A stretch of 64,000 nucleotides of DNA from Paraburkholderia terricola (GCF_900142195.1 NZ_FRAB01000008.1:62001-126000); one strand, 5' to 3'. Shown: positions 42,333 to 52,175, counted from the first letter of the stretch. The notes: a model not told the origin generated them from the letters alone. Translations and numbers: made by a program.

Positions 42333-43391
42333 TCAGCGCTTGCGCTGCAACGCGAACAGCGTCCCCGCGATCAGAATGAATGCGCCGATGATCACCTTCT
42401 GCCAGGTGCTCGGCACGCCGACCAGTATCAGCACGCTCTTGATCAACGTCACGAGCACCACGCCGAGCAAGGTGCCGACTACCGTACCCGTGCCGCCCGT
42501 AATGCGTGCGCCGCCGAGAATCACCGCGGCGATCACATCGAGTTCCGATCCAACCAGATCGAATGGATTCGCGAGCCGGTTGTTCGACACGTGCAGAATG
42601 CCGGCGATACCGGCGAGCATGCCCGTATAGCCGAACACGAACAGATGGATCGCGCGCAGGTTGTAGCCGAGCCGCTCCGCAATCGCGAGACTGCCGCCCA
42701 TCGCATAGACGCCGCGCCCCATCATCGTCCGGTTCAGCAGCCACCATGTGACGAACGCCGCCGCCACCAGCGCCAGCACCGAAACCGGCAGCACCGCGCG
42801 CAGCCCGTCGGCCGTGTGATAGAAAAACAGCGGAATGCGGCCGAAATGATCCATGCTGTGCGGAATGTTCATGAAGAACGTCGTGCCGATGAACGTCAGC
42901 AACATGCCGCGATAGAGATACTGCGTGCCGATCGTGACGATCAGCGAAGGCGCCTTCAACCGGTGCACGAGCAGCCCGTTCACCACGCCGAGCATCACGC
43001 CGCCGAGCGCGCCGGTGATCAGGATCAGCGCAAACGGCGCGTCGGGCCACCACGCGAACACGGCCTTGGTGATGCCGTACATGGTGAGCGCGGCGATCGC
43101 GGTGAACGACACGTCGATGCCGCCCGACGCCAGCACGACGAGCGTGCCGAGCGCGAACAGCGACATCGTGGTGGCCGAGTGCAACAGATCGAACAGCGTC
43201 GCCAACTGGAAGAAGCGCGGATTGATCGCGCCGACCAGCAGGCACGTCAGCACGATGAGCGCGACCGTAAACCATTCGGGATTGCGCGCGAGCCGGGTCC
43301 GCAGGCTCGGCGGTTTGACCTCGGGAGCGACTTCGGCAACGGTCGGGGTGGTCATGGGCTGGTTCATGCGCGGATTCAGGCGCGAGTTCAT
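42333..43391 (-). CDS. Sugar ABC transporter permease (RbsC/BPD_transp_2 type)
   Basis: A 352-residue permease with about ten helices after a soluble N-terminus of 35 residues. Family marks: LVVLASGGIDVSFTAIAALT near 80-100 and AVILGGARITGGTGTVVGTLLG near 285-306. ATG 43391 is 14 bases after the ATPase stop; ATG 43367 is an alternative. It is the last gene of the seven-gene operon. Confidence 0.92.
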   Translation of the reverse strand: MNSRLNPRMNQPMTTPTVAEVAPEVKPPSLRTRLARNPEWFTVALIVLTCLLVGAINPRFFQLATLFDLLHSATTMSLFALGTLVVLASGGIDVSFTAIAALTMYGITKAVFAWWPDAPFALILITGALGGVMLGVVNGLLVHRLKAPSLIVTIGTQYLYRGMLLTFIGTTFFMNIPHSMDHFGRIPLFFYHTADGLRAVLPVSVLALVAAAFVTWWLLNRTMMGRGVYAMGGSLAIAERLGYNLRAIHLFVFGYTGMLAGIAGILHVSNNRLANPFDLVGSELDVIAAVILGGARITGGTGTVVGTLLGVVLVTLIKSVLILVGVPSTWQKVIIGAFILIAGTLFALQRKR

Positions 43392-43405
43392 GGGTGGGGC
43401 GTCCT

Positions 43406-44959
43406 CTATGCCGCTTCGGAAAGCAGCGCGTGATACAGATCGGCTTCGCTCAGTTCGTCGGCGCGGTATTCGCTCGCGACGCGTCCTTTCTTCATCATCA
43501 GGATGCGGTCGCAGTTTTGCAGCAGTTCCGGCAAGTCGTCGCTGATCAGAATGATGCCGATGCCGCGTTGCGACAGCCGCTGCATGATGCGGTAGATGAT
43601 GTCCTTCGATCCGACATCGACGCCGACCGTCGGTCCGTGCAGGATCAGCACGCGCGGATCGATCGCGAGCCAGCGGCCGATCAGCACGCGTTGCTGGTTG
43701 CCGCCCGACAGCGATTGCACCGGCTTGTCGACGCCGGGCGTCGCGATCTGCAGATCCTTCACGGTCTGTTCCGCGAGCGCCTGCGCCCGCGCGCGGTCGA
43801 TCTGGCCGAAGCGGTCGCGCAAGCTGGAAATCATCGCGGTAATCACGTTGTCGCGGATCGGCTTGTCGAGAAACAGCCCTTCGTTCAGGCGGTCTTCCGG
43901 CACATAGCCGATGCGATGGCGTTTCGCATCCGACGGCGTGCGCAATGCAATGCGCCTGCCGTCGAGCACCACCTGCCCTGACTGCGCCGGCGCGACGCCC
44001 GCGAGCGCCCGCGCGAGTTCGTTGCGCCCCGAGTCGAGCAGACCAGTGATGCCGAGAATTTCCCCGCCATGCAGGCGAAACGACACGTCGCTGAACTGGC
44101 CGGCGCGCGTAAAAGCGCGCACGTCGAGCACGACGTCTTGCCCTAGCCCGCCCTCGCGATAACGTTCGTTCGACAGATGGCGCCCCGTCATCAACTCGCT
44201 GATCTGCGCTTTCGTGAATTGCGCGATCGGGCCTTGCGCCATTTTCTGTCCGTCGCGCAGCACGATTACTTCGCCGCCGATCGCGTAGCACTCGTCGAGC
44301 TTATGGCTCACGAACAGCACCGTCACGCCCTGCGCGCGCAGATTGGCGAGCACGGCAATCAGGTTGTCCACTTCTTTTTGCGTGAGCGAGGTCGTGGGTT
44401 CGTCCATGATGACGAACTTCGCCTCGCTGGCGATCGCGCGTGCAATCGCGACGAGTTGGCGCGTTGCGAGCGGCAACTGTTCGATGAGCGTCGCCTGAAA
44501 CTCCGCGTCGCCGGGCAAGCCGACCGCTTCTAGCGCGCGGGCCGCCGTGCGCGCCAATTCGCGCCGGTCGAAGGTGCGGGCGAGCCGGCCTTCATGCAAA
44601 GCCAGTTCGGAAGTCAGCGCGACGTTTTCGGCCACGCTCATGTTGGGCAGCAGCGACAGATCCTGATAGACGGTTTCGATGCCCGCGGCGAGCGCTTCGA
44701 GCGCGGAGAGCCGCGCATGCCGCACGCCTTCGATCACGAGCTCGCCTTCATCTGGCGGCTGCGCGCCGGAAATGATCTTGATCAGCGTGCTCTTGCCGCA
44801 GCCGTTCTCGCCGAGCAGGTGATAAATCTGCCCGCGCTCGAACGACAGGCTCACGCCGCGCAGCGCATGCACGCCGGTGAACCGCTTATGTACGCCGGCG
44901 ACCTGCAGGAAAGGCCGCGACGCTTCAGGCTGTACGGATGACGATACGTCTTGATTCAT
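43406..44959 (-). CDS. Sugar ABC transporter ATPase with two nucleotide-binding domains (RbsA type)
   Basis: A 517-residue protein. Domain 1 has Walker A GENGCGKST near 52 and Walker B FVIMDEPTTSL. Domain 2 (from about 270) has the signature LSGGNQQRVLIGRW, but its Walker B reads LILHGPTVGVD, so both the Asp and catalytic Glu are changed. Such one-sided degeneration is known in this family, where one site hydrolyses ATP. ATG 44959 begins MNQDVSSS. Confidence 0.93.
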   Translation of the reverse strand: MNQDVSSSVQPEASRPFLQVAGVHKRFTGVHALRGVSLSFERGQIYHLLGENGCGKSTLIKIISGAQPPDEGELVIEGVRHARLSALEALAAGIETVYQDLSLLPNMSVAENVALTSELALHEGRLARTFDRRELARTAARALEAVGLPGDAEFQATLIEQLPLATRQLVAIARAIASEAKFVIMDEPTTSLTQKEVDNLIAVLANLRAQGVTVLFVSHKLDECYAIGGEVIVLRDGQKMAQGPIAQFTKAQISELMTGRHLSNERYREGGLGQDVVLDVRAFTRAGQFSDVSFRLHGGEILGITGLLDSGRNELARALAGVAPAQSGQVVLDGRRIALRTPSDAKRHRIGYVPEDRLNEGLFLDKPIRDNVITAMISSLRDRFGQIDRARAQALAEQTVKDLQIATPGVDKPVQSLSGGNQQRVLIGRWLAIDPRVLILHGPTVGVDVGSKDIIYRIMQRLSQRGIGIILISDDLPELLQNCDRILMMKKGRVASEYRADELSEADLYHALLSEAA

Positions 44960-45032
44960 GATGGCGAGCCGCAAGTTGAGGCGTGCCCACCGGGGCACGC
45001 CGTGACACATGAAGCAACGGACACAAGCGGAA

Positions 45033-46037
45033 TCAGAACGGATACTGCTTGTAGTTCGACTTGTCGACGTTCACCCAACCCTGGCCGCGCACGATGATCC
45101 CCTTGCCCGGTCCCTTCGCGACGGTAACCTTGGTGTAGCCCGGAATGCCGAGATCGGCGCCGTTCTCGACGGTTTTGCCGTCCACCAGCATCTTGGCGAC
45201 CTTGTTCATCGCCTCGCCCGCGAGCTTGGGGTCCCAGAACGCGATGCCGTTGATAGCGCCGCTTTCGAGGAACTTGCCCGCCTCGGTCGGCAAGCCGGTG
45301 CCGTACACGCAGATCTTGCCCTGCATGCCGGCTTCCTCGACCGCGCGGCCGATGCCGATCACGTCCAGCGACGACGAGCCCTGAAAGCCCTTCAGGTCGG
45401 GATGCTTGCGCAGCACTTCCTTCGCGACTTCATAGGCGCGCTCGCCGTCGTTATTCGTTTCGAGCTTCGGTTCGACCAGGTTCATCTTCGGGTACTTGCC
45501 CTTCGCGTTGCCGATGCCGCCGTCCGCCCACTGCACCTGCGAACGGCTGCCGAGCGAACCGACCAGCACGGCCCACTTGCCGTCGCTGTGCATGCACGAG
45601 GCAAGGCGCTCGTTCAGGCCGGCGCCGTAGGCGGTATTGTCGAACGCCTCGATATCGACCATCGTGTTCTTCGCGTTGTCGGCCTCGTGCGTGACCACCT
45701 TGATGCCGCGATCCATCGCTTTCTTCAGCGCCGGTTCGAGCGTGGGCGGATCGTAGGGGACCACCGCGATCGCCGTGACTTTCTTCGCGATCAGATCTTC
45801 GATGATCTTCAACTGCTGGGCCGCGTCCGCGCGGCCTGGGCCCGTCTGATACGCGCTCACGCCGGGGTTCTCCTTCGCGAACTCCTTCACGCCCTCGTCC
45901 ATCCGGTTGAACCAGTTGATGCCGGTGACCTTGACGACCGTCACGATCGTTTCGTTCGTTGCCGCCTGCGCGGCGGCGATCACGCCCACCGCGAGGGCGC
46001 CGGTAGCCAGCGCGGCACCCAGTCGAGTCAATTTCAT
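45033..46037 (-). CDS. Periplasmic sugar-binding protein (RhaS/LsrB-like)
   Basis: A 334-residue binding protein with a signal peptide (about 1-25, ending AAQAA). Its order of segments, such as TVVKVTGINWFNRMDEGVKEF, AVVPYDPPTLEPALKKAMDRGIKVVTHEAD and GLPTEAG, places it in the RhaS/autoinducer-2-type sugar-binding group rather than classic RbsB. In this operon the ligand is probably 2-deoxyribose or a deoxynucleoside. AAGGAGACATCGC precedes the ATG. Confidence 0.92.
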   Translation of the reverse strand: MKLTRLGAALATGALAVGVIAAAQAATNETIVTVVKVTGINWFNRMDEGVKEFAKENPGVSAYQTGPGRADAAQQLKIIEDLIAKKVTAIAVVPYDPPTLEPALKKAMDRGIKVVTHEADNAKNTMVDIEAFDNTAYGAGLNERLASCMHSDGKWAVLVGSLGSRSQVQWADGGIGNAKGKYPKMNLVEPKLETNNDGERAYEVAKEVLRKHPDLKGFQGSSSLDVIGIGRAVEEAGMQGKICVYGTGLPTEAGKFLESGAINGIAFWDPKLAGEAMNKVAKMLVDGKTVENGADLGIPGYTKVTVAKGPGKGIIVRGQGWVNVDKSNYKQYPF

Positions 46038-46147
46038 GCGATGTCTCCTTTATCGTTCGATGTCGCCCCTCTTCACGGTCGCGGACAACCAGGGCTCGTT
46101 GTCCGCCGTGTACTGAATGAAACCGTTCGCAGGCGTTGGGTCGATAG

Positions 46148-47218
46148 CTAACGCTTCGGCGCGGCGCTCGCGCCAGCCGCACCGCCGCCACCGCCAAAGC
46201 CGAAAATCGCCCGCACCCGCTCACCGCCCGCGAACGCCAGCGACAACAGCAACAGAAAACCCCACGCGCAATCGCCGAAGAACTGCGATACGCCGAGCAG
46301 ATTGAACAGGCTCGACAGAAATTGCAGCACCGTGGCGGCAAAAAACACGCAGATGATGCGGCCATGACCGCCCGCCGGATTCACGCCGCCCATCACCGCG
46401 ATCAGGATCGCGATCAGCAGATAGGAGTTGCCGTAGTCCCATTTCGCGCTGGACGTATGCGTCGCGCTGATGAGCCCGGCCAGCGACGCGAGCACGCCGC
46501 ACATCGCATAGGTCGTGATCAGCATCCGCGCGCGCGGAATGCCGGCATAGAACGCGGCTTTGGGATTGGTGCCCATCAGATAGAGGCGCAGGCCGAACGG
46601 GCTGCGTTTGAGCAGCCATCCCAGCACGATCACCGCCGCGATGAAAATGCAGAACGCGATCGGCACCTGAAACACCGTGCCGTTACCGATCGCCGACAAC
46701 GGGTCCACATAGTCGACGTGCACCGAGGCACCGTTGCTGAGCACCACCGCGAAGCCGGTAAACAACAACTGCGTGCCGAGCGTGCAGAGAATCGGCGTGA
46801 GCCTGAGCCACGCGATCACCACGCCGTTCAGCATTCCGCCGAGCAGTCCCATCACGACGACGATCGAGCAGAACAGCGCCGTATAGAGCACCGGCGAGTC
46901 GTCGCCGTTGACGAAATGCGGCACGGCCAACGCGGCGACCATGCCCGACAGATTGGCAAGCCCGACGCCGGACAGGTCGATCCCGCCATTGCCCGACACC
47001 ATCGAGAGCATGATGCCGAGCGCGAGCAAGCCGAGCTCGGGCAACTGGCCGCCCATCGATTGCAGATTGTCGATATCGACGAACTGCCCGCGCGAGAGCC
47101 ACGTCGCGACCAGCACGACGAGCACGTTGACGATCAGCAGGAAATTCAGTTGCCGGTCGGCGAACGGTTTGCCGCCGCCGAACATGGACTCGAGCAAGGA
47201 CCCCAACGAGGACTTCAT
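46148..47218 (-). CDS. Second sugar ABC transporter permease
   Basis: A 356-residue permease of the same family as the one at 42333, with about ten helices and motif GIMLSMVSGNGGIDLSGVGLANLSG near 68-92. The C-terminus has a Gly-rich tail (GGGGGAAGAS). Having two different permeases suggests a heterodimeric channel, as in other deoxyribose and AI-2-type transporters. Confidence 0.92.
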   Translation of the reverse strand: MKSSLGSLLESMFGGGKPFADRQLNFLLIVNVLVVLVATWLSRGQFVDIDNLQSMGGQLPELGLLALGIMLSMVSGNGGIDLSGVGLANLSGMVAALAVPHFVNGDDSPVLYTALFCSIVVVMGLLGGMLNGVVIAWLRLTPILCTLGTQLLFTGFAVVLSNGASVHVDYVDPLSAIGNGTVFQVPIAFCIFIAAVIVLGWLLKRSPFGLRLYLMGTNPKAAFYAGIPRARMLITTYAMCGVLASLAGLISATHTSSAKWDYGNSYLLIAILIAVMGGVNPAGGHGRIICVFFAATVLQFLSSLFNLLGVSQFFGDCAWGFLLLLSLAFAGGERVRAIFGFGGGGGAAGASAAPKR

Positions 47219-47252
47219 GATGATGACGATCTCCTTGAACCGGCGCGAATGG

Positions 47253-48215
47253 TCAGAGCGCCTGTGAGGTCTGATCCGACTGGCTCAGTACCCGCTTCAC
47301 TTCATCGAGCGTCGGCATGGACGGCGCGGTGCCCGCGCGCGTCACCGAAATGCCCGCGAGCGCGCAGCCGAAACGCATCGCGGCGATCGCATCGTCGCCG
47401 CGCGCGAGCGCCGCCGCGAAGCCGCCCGTGAAGCCGTCGCCGGCCCCGGCCGTTTCCACCACACGGCCGCAGTGATACGCGGGCACGAGCACCGATTGGG
47501 TCGCCGAATGCAGCAGCGCGCCGCCCTCGCCGAGCGTGACGACCACCGTGCCGACACCCTTGGCGAGCAGCACGTCGGCGGCGCGGCGTGCATCGTCGGC
47601 GTTCGCGATCGGCACGCCGGTGAGCGCGGCGGCTTCGGTTTCATTCGGGGTGATGTAGTCGCACAACGGGAAGATGCCGTCGTCGAGCGGCAACGCGGGC
47701 GCCGGATTGAACACGGTGACGACGCCGTGCTTGCGCGCGACCTCGAGTCCGCGGCGCGCGGCGGCGAGCGGCTGCTCCAGTTGCGTGACGAACACTTGCG
47801 CGGCGGCGATGTCGGCTTCGATCGCGTCGACGTCGGCGGCATTCAGGGTGCCCGCCGCGCCCGAGGCGACGATGATCGCGTTCATGCCGGTGGTGTCGTC
47901 GACGAAGATATGCGCCGCGCCGGTGGACACGCCGTCGATCACCGAGGCGCGCGCCGTGATGCCCTCGGCGGCCCACGTCGCACGGGCGATCGCGCCGAAC
48001 GCGTCGTTGCCGATGCGGGTGCAGAACACGACCTTGGCGCCGGCACGCGCCGCCGCCACCGCCTGATTCGAGCCCTTGCCGCCCGGCCCCATCGCGAACG
48101 CCGAGCCGGCGATGGTCTCGCCGATCAACGGCATGCGTTCGGCGCGAAACGTCAGATCGGTGACGTAGATGCCGAGAATGACGACGCGTCCCGCTCGTTC
48201 GTGAGGCGCGTTCAT
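47253..48215 (-). CDS. PfkB-family sugar kinase, probable deoxyribokinase or ribokinase
   Basis: A 320-residue kinase. Signature 1 GPGGKGSNQAVAAARAGA is at about 43-60, FNPAPALPL near 169, NETEAAALTG near 190, and the active-site AGAGDGFTGG with catalytic Asp near 256. It would phosphorylate the imported sugar at O5. With deoC in the same operon, 2-deoxyribose is the likely substrate, though ribokinases look nearly the same. Confidence 0.9.
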   Translation of the reverse strand: MNAPHERAGRVVILGIYVTDLTFRAERMPLIGETIAGSAFAMGPGGKGSNQAVAAARAGAKVVFCTRIGNDAFGAIARATWAAEGITARASVIDGVSTGAAHIFVDDTTGMNAIIVASGAAGTLNAADVDAIEADIAAAQVFVTQLEQPLAAARRGLEVARKHGVVTVFNPAPALPLDDGIFPLCDYITPNETEAAALTGVPIANADDARRAADVLLAKGVGTVVVTLGEGGALLHSATQSVLVPAYHCGRVVETAGAGDGFTGGFAAALARGDDAIAAMRFGCALAGISVTRAGTAPSMPTLDEVKRVLSQSDQTSQAL

Positions 48216-48338
48216 GCGTATGTCCCTCGCGGAGCGTTTGCGAAAGGGGCGTGTTTCAGCAGAGCCAGATTCTTCAGCACGTTGTCTCCTCCATTTACTG
48301 GTTGGCGTGCGCGTTGTTCAAGTGCCTGGGACGCCCGG

Positions 48339-50726
48339 TCAGTCTCCGTAGGGGATCCAGATGTTCTTCACCTGCACGGCCTGGCGCAGAAACGGCAAGC
48401 CTTCGCTCGCAGGGTCGAACCAGTCGAACTGGCGCCCATGATCGACAAAGGTCCGCTTCAGGTTGCCGATCGACTCGCGTTCCACCAAAGCCGAATCCGC
48501 CGCATTGCCGAAGCACCAGAGCGCGTCGACGTCGTCGTGTCGGGCGAGCGCCGGCAGCAGCGCGGCGCGCTCGCCCGTCACGATGTTCAGCACGCCGCCG
48601 GGCACGTCCGAGGTCTCGACCACCTGATAAAAGTCCGTGACCGCGAGCGGACACGCCTCGCTCGGCAACACCACGACGCGATTACCCATCGCGAGCGCGG
48701 GCGCGGCCAGCGACACGAAGCCGAGCAACGGCGCCTCGTCGGGACACGCAATGCCGATCACGCCGAGCGGCTCGTGCATCGCCAGCGCGACGCCGCGCAG
48801 CGGCGGCGTATGCACGGCGCCGTCGAACTTGTCGGCCCACGCCGCGTAGGTGAAAAGACGCGCGACCGCCACCTCCACTTCCGCGCGCGCCGCGGCCTCG
48901 GTCGCGCCGTTTCGCACGACGAGCTGCCGCGCGAATTCGTCCGCGCGCACAGCCAGATTTTCCGCCAGGTAGTACAGCACCTGGGCGCGGTTATGCGTGC
49001 TCGCCTGCGACCACTTCTGCGCCGCGCGTGCCGCTTCGACCGCGTTGCGAATGTCCTTGCGATTGCCCTCGCCCACTTCGCCCACGGGCGTTCCATCCGG
49101 CGCGTACACCGGCAGCGAATACCCGCTATCCGGGCGCGCCTGCTTGCCGCCGATAAAGAGCTTGGCCGTGCGGTCGATCAGCGCAACGTTCGACGGCTCG
49201 CCGCGTTGCTCGACATGCGCCGCGCGCTCCACCGGCCGGCGCTTCGGAAGATTGAGCCACGCGCGCGGTTTCAGATATTCGTAAATGCCCTCACGTCCGC
49301 CTTCGCGCCCATAGCCCGATTCGCGATAACCGCCGAAGCCGACCGCCGCGTCGAACAGGTTGGTCGCGTTGATCCACACGACACCGCATTGAAGGCGCGG
49401 CGCGATGTCGAGCGCGCGGCCGATGGTTTCGCTCCACACGCTGGCGGCGAGTCCATAGCGCGAATTGTTGGCGAGTGCAATCGCTTCGTCGGGCGTGCGA
49501 AAGCTCATCGTCACCAGCACCGGGCCGAAGATCTCTTCCTGCGCGAGCGTGGAAGCCGGCGCCACGCCGGTCACGAGCGTGGGCGGATAGAAGCAGCCGC
49601 CCGCGGGCAGCGCCGCATCGGACGACTGCCACACCGCACAGCCTTCGCGCCGCCCGCTCTCCACCAGCGACTCGATGCGTTCGAGCTGCACCGGATCGAC
49701 GATCGCGCCGATATCGATGCTCTTGTCGAGCGAGGTGCCCGCACGCAACGTCTGCATGCGGCGTTTGAGCTTTGCGATGAAGCGCGCCTCGATGCCTTCC
49801 TGCACCAGCAGGCGCGAGCCCGCGCAACAGACCTGCCCCTGGTTGAACCAGATCGCGTCGACCACGCCCTCGACCGCGCCGTCGAGATCGGCGTCGTCGA
49901 AGACGATGAACGGCGACTTGCCGCCGAGTTCGAGCGTCAGCGATTTGCCCGAGCCAGCCGTGACCTGGCGAATCAAACGCCCGACTTCCGTCGAACCCGT
50001 AAAGGCGATCTTGTCGACTTGCGGATGCGCGACGAGCGCCGCGCCGGTCCGTCCATCGCCGGTGACGACGTTCAGCACGCCCGCCGGCAAGCCCGCGCGA
50101 TGCGCGAGTTCGGCGAACAGCAACGCGGTAAGCGGCGTGTATTCCGCGGGCTTCAAGACGACGCAGTTGCCGGTGGCCAGCGCGGGCGCGATCTTCCACG
50201 CGAGCATCAGCAAGGGGAAATTCCACGGCACGATCTGCCCGACCACACCGAGCGGCGCGTAAGCCGCGAATTCGCTGTCCTGCAACTGCGCCCAGCCCGC
50301 GTGATGCAGGAAGTGCCGCGCGACCAGCGGCACGTCGATATCGCGCGTCTCGCGGATCGGCTTGCCGTTGTCGAGCGCCTCCAGCACGGCGAACAGCCGG
50401 CTATGGCGCTGGACCATGCGAGCGAGCGCATACAGATGCCGCGCGCGGCCCGCGCCGCCCAACGCGAGCCAGCCCGGCTGCGCGGCGCGCGCGGCGGCGA
50501 CCGCCGCGTCGATATCGGCCGCATCGCCCTGGGCGATCTCGGCGAGCCGTTCACCCGTGGCGGGCGCGTGCGACACGAAGCGCTCGCCAGCGGCCGGCGC
50601 CTGCCACTCGCCGCCGATGAAATGTCCGAAGCTCGCTGCGTGCTGCGCGAGCCATGCGCGCGCGGCTTGATCGTCCTCGGGTGCGGGACCGTACTCCATC
50701 GATGAAAAATACTCGGCTACGCTCAT
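48339..50726 (-). CDS. Two-domain aldehyde dehydrogenase, ALDH16-like
   Basis: A 795-residue protein with two ALDH domains. Domain 1 (about 30-490) is complete: Asn169 (PWNFP), Glu266 (LELGGKS) and nucleophile Cys300 (NQGQVCCAGSR). Domain 2 (about 520-795) is shorter; the Asn motif is changed to CPDEAP and there is no GQ-x-C site, so it is probably structural. This layout is that of ALDH16. In the operon it would oxidise acetaldehyde made by DeoC to acetate. ATG 50726 lies 16 bases after deoC; the 123 bases to the kinase gene show nothing notable. Confidence 0.9.
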   Translation of the reverse strand: MSVAEYFSSMEYGPAPEDDQAARAWLAQHAASFGHFIGGEWQAPAAGERFVSHAPATGERLAEIAQGDAADIDAAVAAARAAQPGWLALGGAGRARHLYALARMVQRHSRLFAVLEALDNGKPIRETRDIDVPLVARHFLHHAGWAQLQDSEFAAYAPLGVVGQIVPWNFPLLMLAWKIAPALATGNCVVLKPAEYTPLTALLFAELAHRAGLPAGVLNVVTGDGRTGAALVAHPQVDKIAFTGSTEVGRLIRQVTAGSGKSLTLELGGKSPFIVFDDADLDGAVEGVVDAIWFNQGQVCCAGSRLLVQEGIEARFIAKLKRRMQTLRAGTSLDKSIDIGAIVDPVQLERIESLVESGRREGCAVWQSSDAALPAGGCFYPPTLVTGVAPASTLAQEEIFGPVLVTMSFRTPDEAIALANNSRYGLAASVWSETIGRALDIAPRLQCGVVWINATNLFDAAVGFGGYRESGYGREGGREGIYEYLKPRAWLNLPKRRPVERAAHVEQRGEPSNVALIDRTAKLFIGGKQARPDSGYSLPVYAPDGTPVGEVGEGNRKDIRNAVEAARAAQKWSQASTHNRAQVLYYLAENLAVRADEFARQLVVRNGATEAAARAEVEVAVARLFTYAAWADKFDGAVHTPPLRGVALAMHEPLGVIGIACPDEAPLLGFVSLAAPALAMGNRVVVLPSEACPLAVTDFYQVVETSDVPGGVLNIVTGERAALLPALARHDDVDALWCFGNAADSALVERESIGNLKRTFVDHGRQFDWFDPASEGLPFLRQAVQVKNIWIPYGD

Positions 50727-50742
50727 GGGATCGGTCTTGTGT

Positions 50743-51753
50743 TCAGGCTACGGGGTGACGGTTGAAAGCGGAATAACGGCCGCTCACGTGATGTTCGAGC
50801 TGGCGTTCGATATCGGCCAGCAGACTCGACGCGCCGATGCGAAAGCGCTCCGGTTCGAGCCACGCGCGGCCGAGTTCTTCCTTCATCAATATCTGATACG
50901 ACAGCACCGACTTGGCAGTCGACACGCCGCCCGCCGGCTTGAAGCCGATCGGCACGCCGGTGCGCTCCTGGTACTCGCGGATCATGCGCACCATGACGAG
51001 CGACACATCGAGCGTGGCGTTCACGCCCTCCTTGCCGGTGGAGGTCTTGATGAAGTCGGCGCCCGCCATCATGCAGACCATCGAGGCGCGCGCCACGTTG
51101 GAGAGCGTGCGGATGTCGCCGGTCGCGAGAATCGTCTTCAGATGCGCGGGGCCGCAAGCGGCGCGAAACTCGCGCACTTCGTCGTAGAGCGCCTGCCAGT
51201 TGCCGGTGAGCACGTGTTCGCGCGTCACCACGATGTCGATTTCCATCGCGCCGTCCGCCACTGAAGCCTCGATCTCCTTCAGCTTCAGCGGATGCGGGAT
51301 CAGCCCGGCCGGAAAACCGGTCGATACGGCGGCAACGGGAATGCCGCTGCCCTTGAGCGCATCGACAGCCGCCGCGACGAAGCGGTGATAAACGCACACC
51401 GCGCCCGTCGTGATGCCCTGCGGCGCGATGCCGAGCGCGTCGAGCAGATCGGCGCGCACCGGCTGACGCGCTTTCGCGCACAGGCGGCGCACGCGCCCTT
51501 CGGTGTCGTCGCCATTGAGCGTGGTGAGGTCGATGCAGGTCACGGCCTTCAACAGCCACGCCGCCTGCGCATCCTTCTTGACGGTCCGGCGCGTGCCGAG
51601 CGTGGCCGTGCGCCGTTCGACCGCGGACTGGTTGACGCGCAGCCCGTCGAGCCACGATGCGTCGAAAGGCGTGCCCGGATTGCGCACCGGATGAACGAGC
51701 GGCCCGCCGCGCAGCGCGATGACCGAGGAAGACAACGAAGGAGCTTCAGGCAT
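50743..51753 (-). CDS. deoC: Deoxyribose-phosphate aldolase
   Basis: A 336-residue class I aldolase that cleaves 2-deoxyribose 5-phosphate to acetaldehyde and glyceraldehyde 3-phosphate. The Schiff-base Lys lies in ADFIKTSTGK and the second Lys in IGFKPAGGVS; the strand with EIDIVVTREHV and the CIDLTTLNGDDT start are also typical. It is longer than E. coli DeoC (259), with about 60 extra N-terminal residues, like the DeoC type of many Proteobacteria. ATG 51753 follows a GAAGGAG-containing stretch on the other strand only weakly; the site is poor. Confidence 0.92.
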   Translation of the reverse strand: MPEAPSLSSSVIALRGGPLVHPVRNPGTPFDASWLDGLRVNQSAVERRTATLGTRRTVKKDAQAAWLLKAVTCIDLTTLNGDDTEGRVRRLCAKARQPVRADLLDALGIAPQGITTGAVCVYHRFVAAAVDALKGSGIPVAAVSTGFPAGLIPHPLKLKEIEASVADGAMEIDIVVTREHVLTGNWQALYDEVREFRAACGPAHLKTILATGDIRTLSNVARASMVCMMAGADFIKTSTGKEGVNATLDVSLVMVRMIREYQERTGVPIGFKPAGGVSTAKSVLSYQILMKEELGRAWLEPERFRIGASSLLADIERQLEHHVSGRYSAFNRHPVA

Positions 51754-51827
51754 GAGACGTCCGGAAATTTGTGACGCGACGCACAACAGCGGCCGACAGA
51801 TTTGGTTCGCGTCTATGCTACAACGAT

Positions 51828-51843
51828 TGGGAGAATCATAACA
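51828..51843 (-). promoter_or_regulatory. DeoR-operator-like sequence and -10 upstream of deoC
   Basis: Minus strand TGTTATGATTCTCCCA. Its first 12 bases differ by one from those before the DeoR gene and contain an extended -10 (TGT-TATGAT). It lies 75-90 bases before deoC. The rest of the 422-base gap to the acylase gene shows nothing else that can be supported. Confidence 0.5.
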
Positions 51844-52175
51844 AGCGCTGCGAGCCGATTGTTACATCGCTACCGGGAAAGCCCGTATTGCAACGATGAA
51901 ATGTGATTGGCGCACCAGAATCATGAAGTAAAGATCACAACAGCGTCACGCGTGGCCGTCGGGTCAAGCAAGGAAATTTTCGTCGTATCGGCGAAAGAGG
52001 CATGCCAGATGAGTGAGCCGTGACGGTCACGGCCACTTCATCACATCAGGCTTCGTCGATTCACGGATAGCAGAGTGACGGGCGTGCCGCGTCCGCGATT
52101 CCCAAAGTCCTGGCGTGTTGACGGATCGCGTGCAATTGGCTTTGAATGGCGGGACTGCAACAACATGGAGGAAAC

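Noticed and set aside
42333..44291. One 652-codon frame joining the permease to upstream sequence
   Set aside because: The part above 43391 lies within the ATPase gene in another frame; the permease proper begins at ATG 43391.
47472..50705. Long plus-strand frame (1077 codons) opposite the kinase and ALDH genes
   Set aside because: It is Arg-rich without motifs and spans two clear genes on the other strand; a shadow of high-GC coding sequence.
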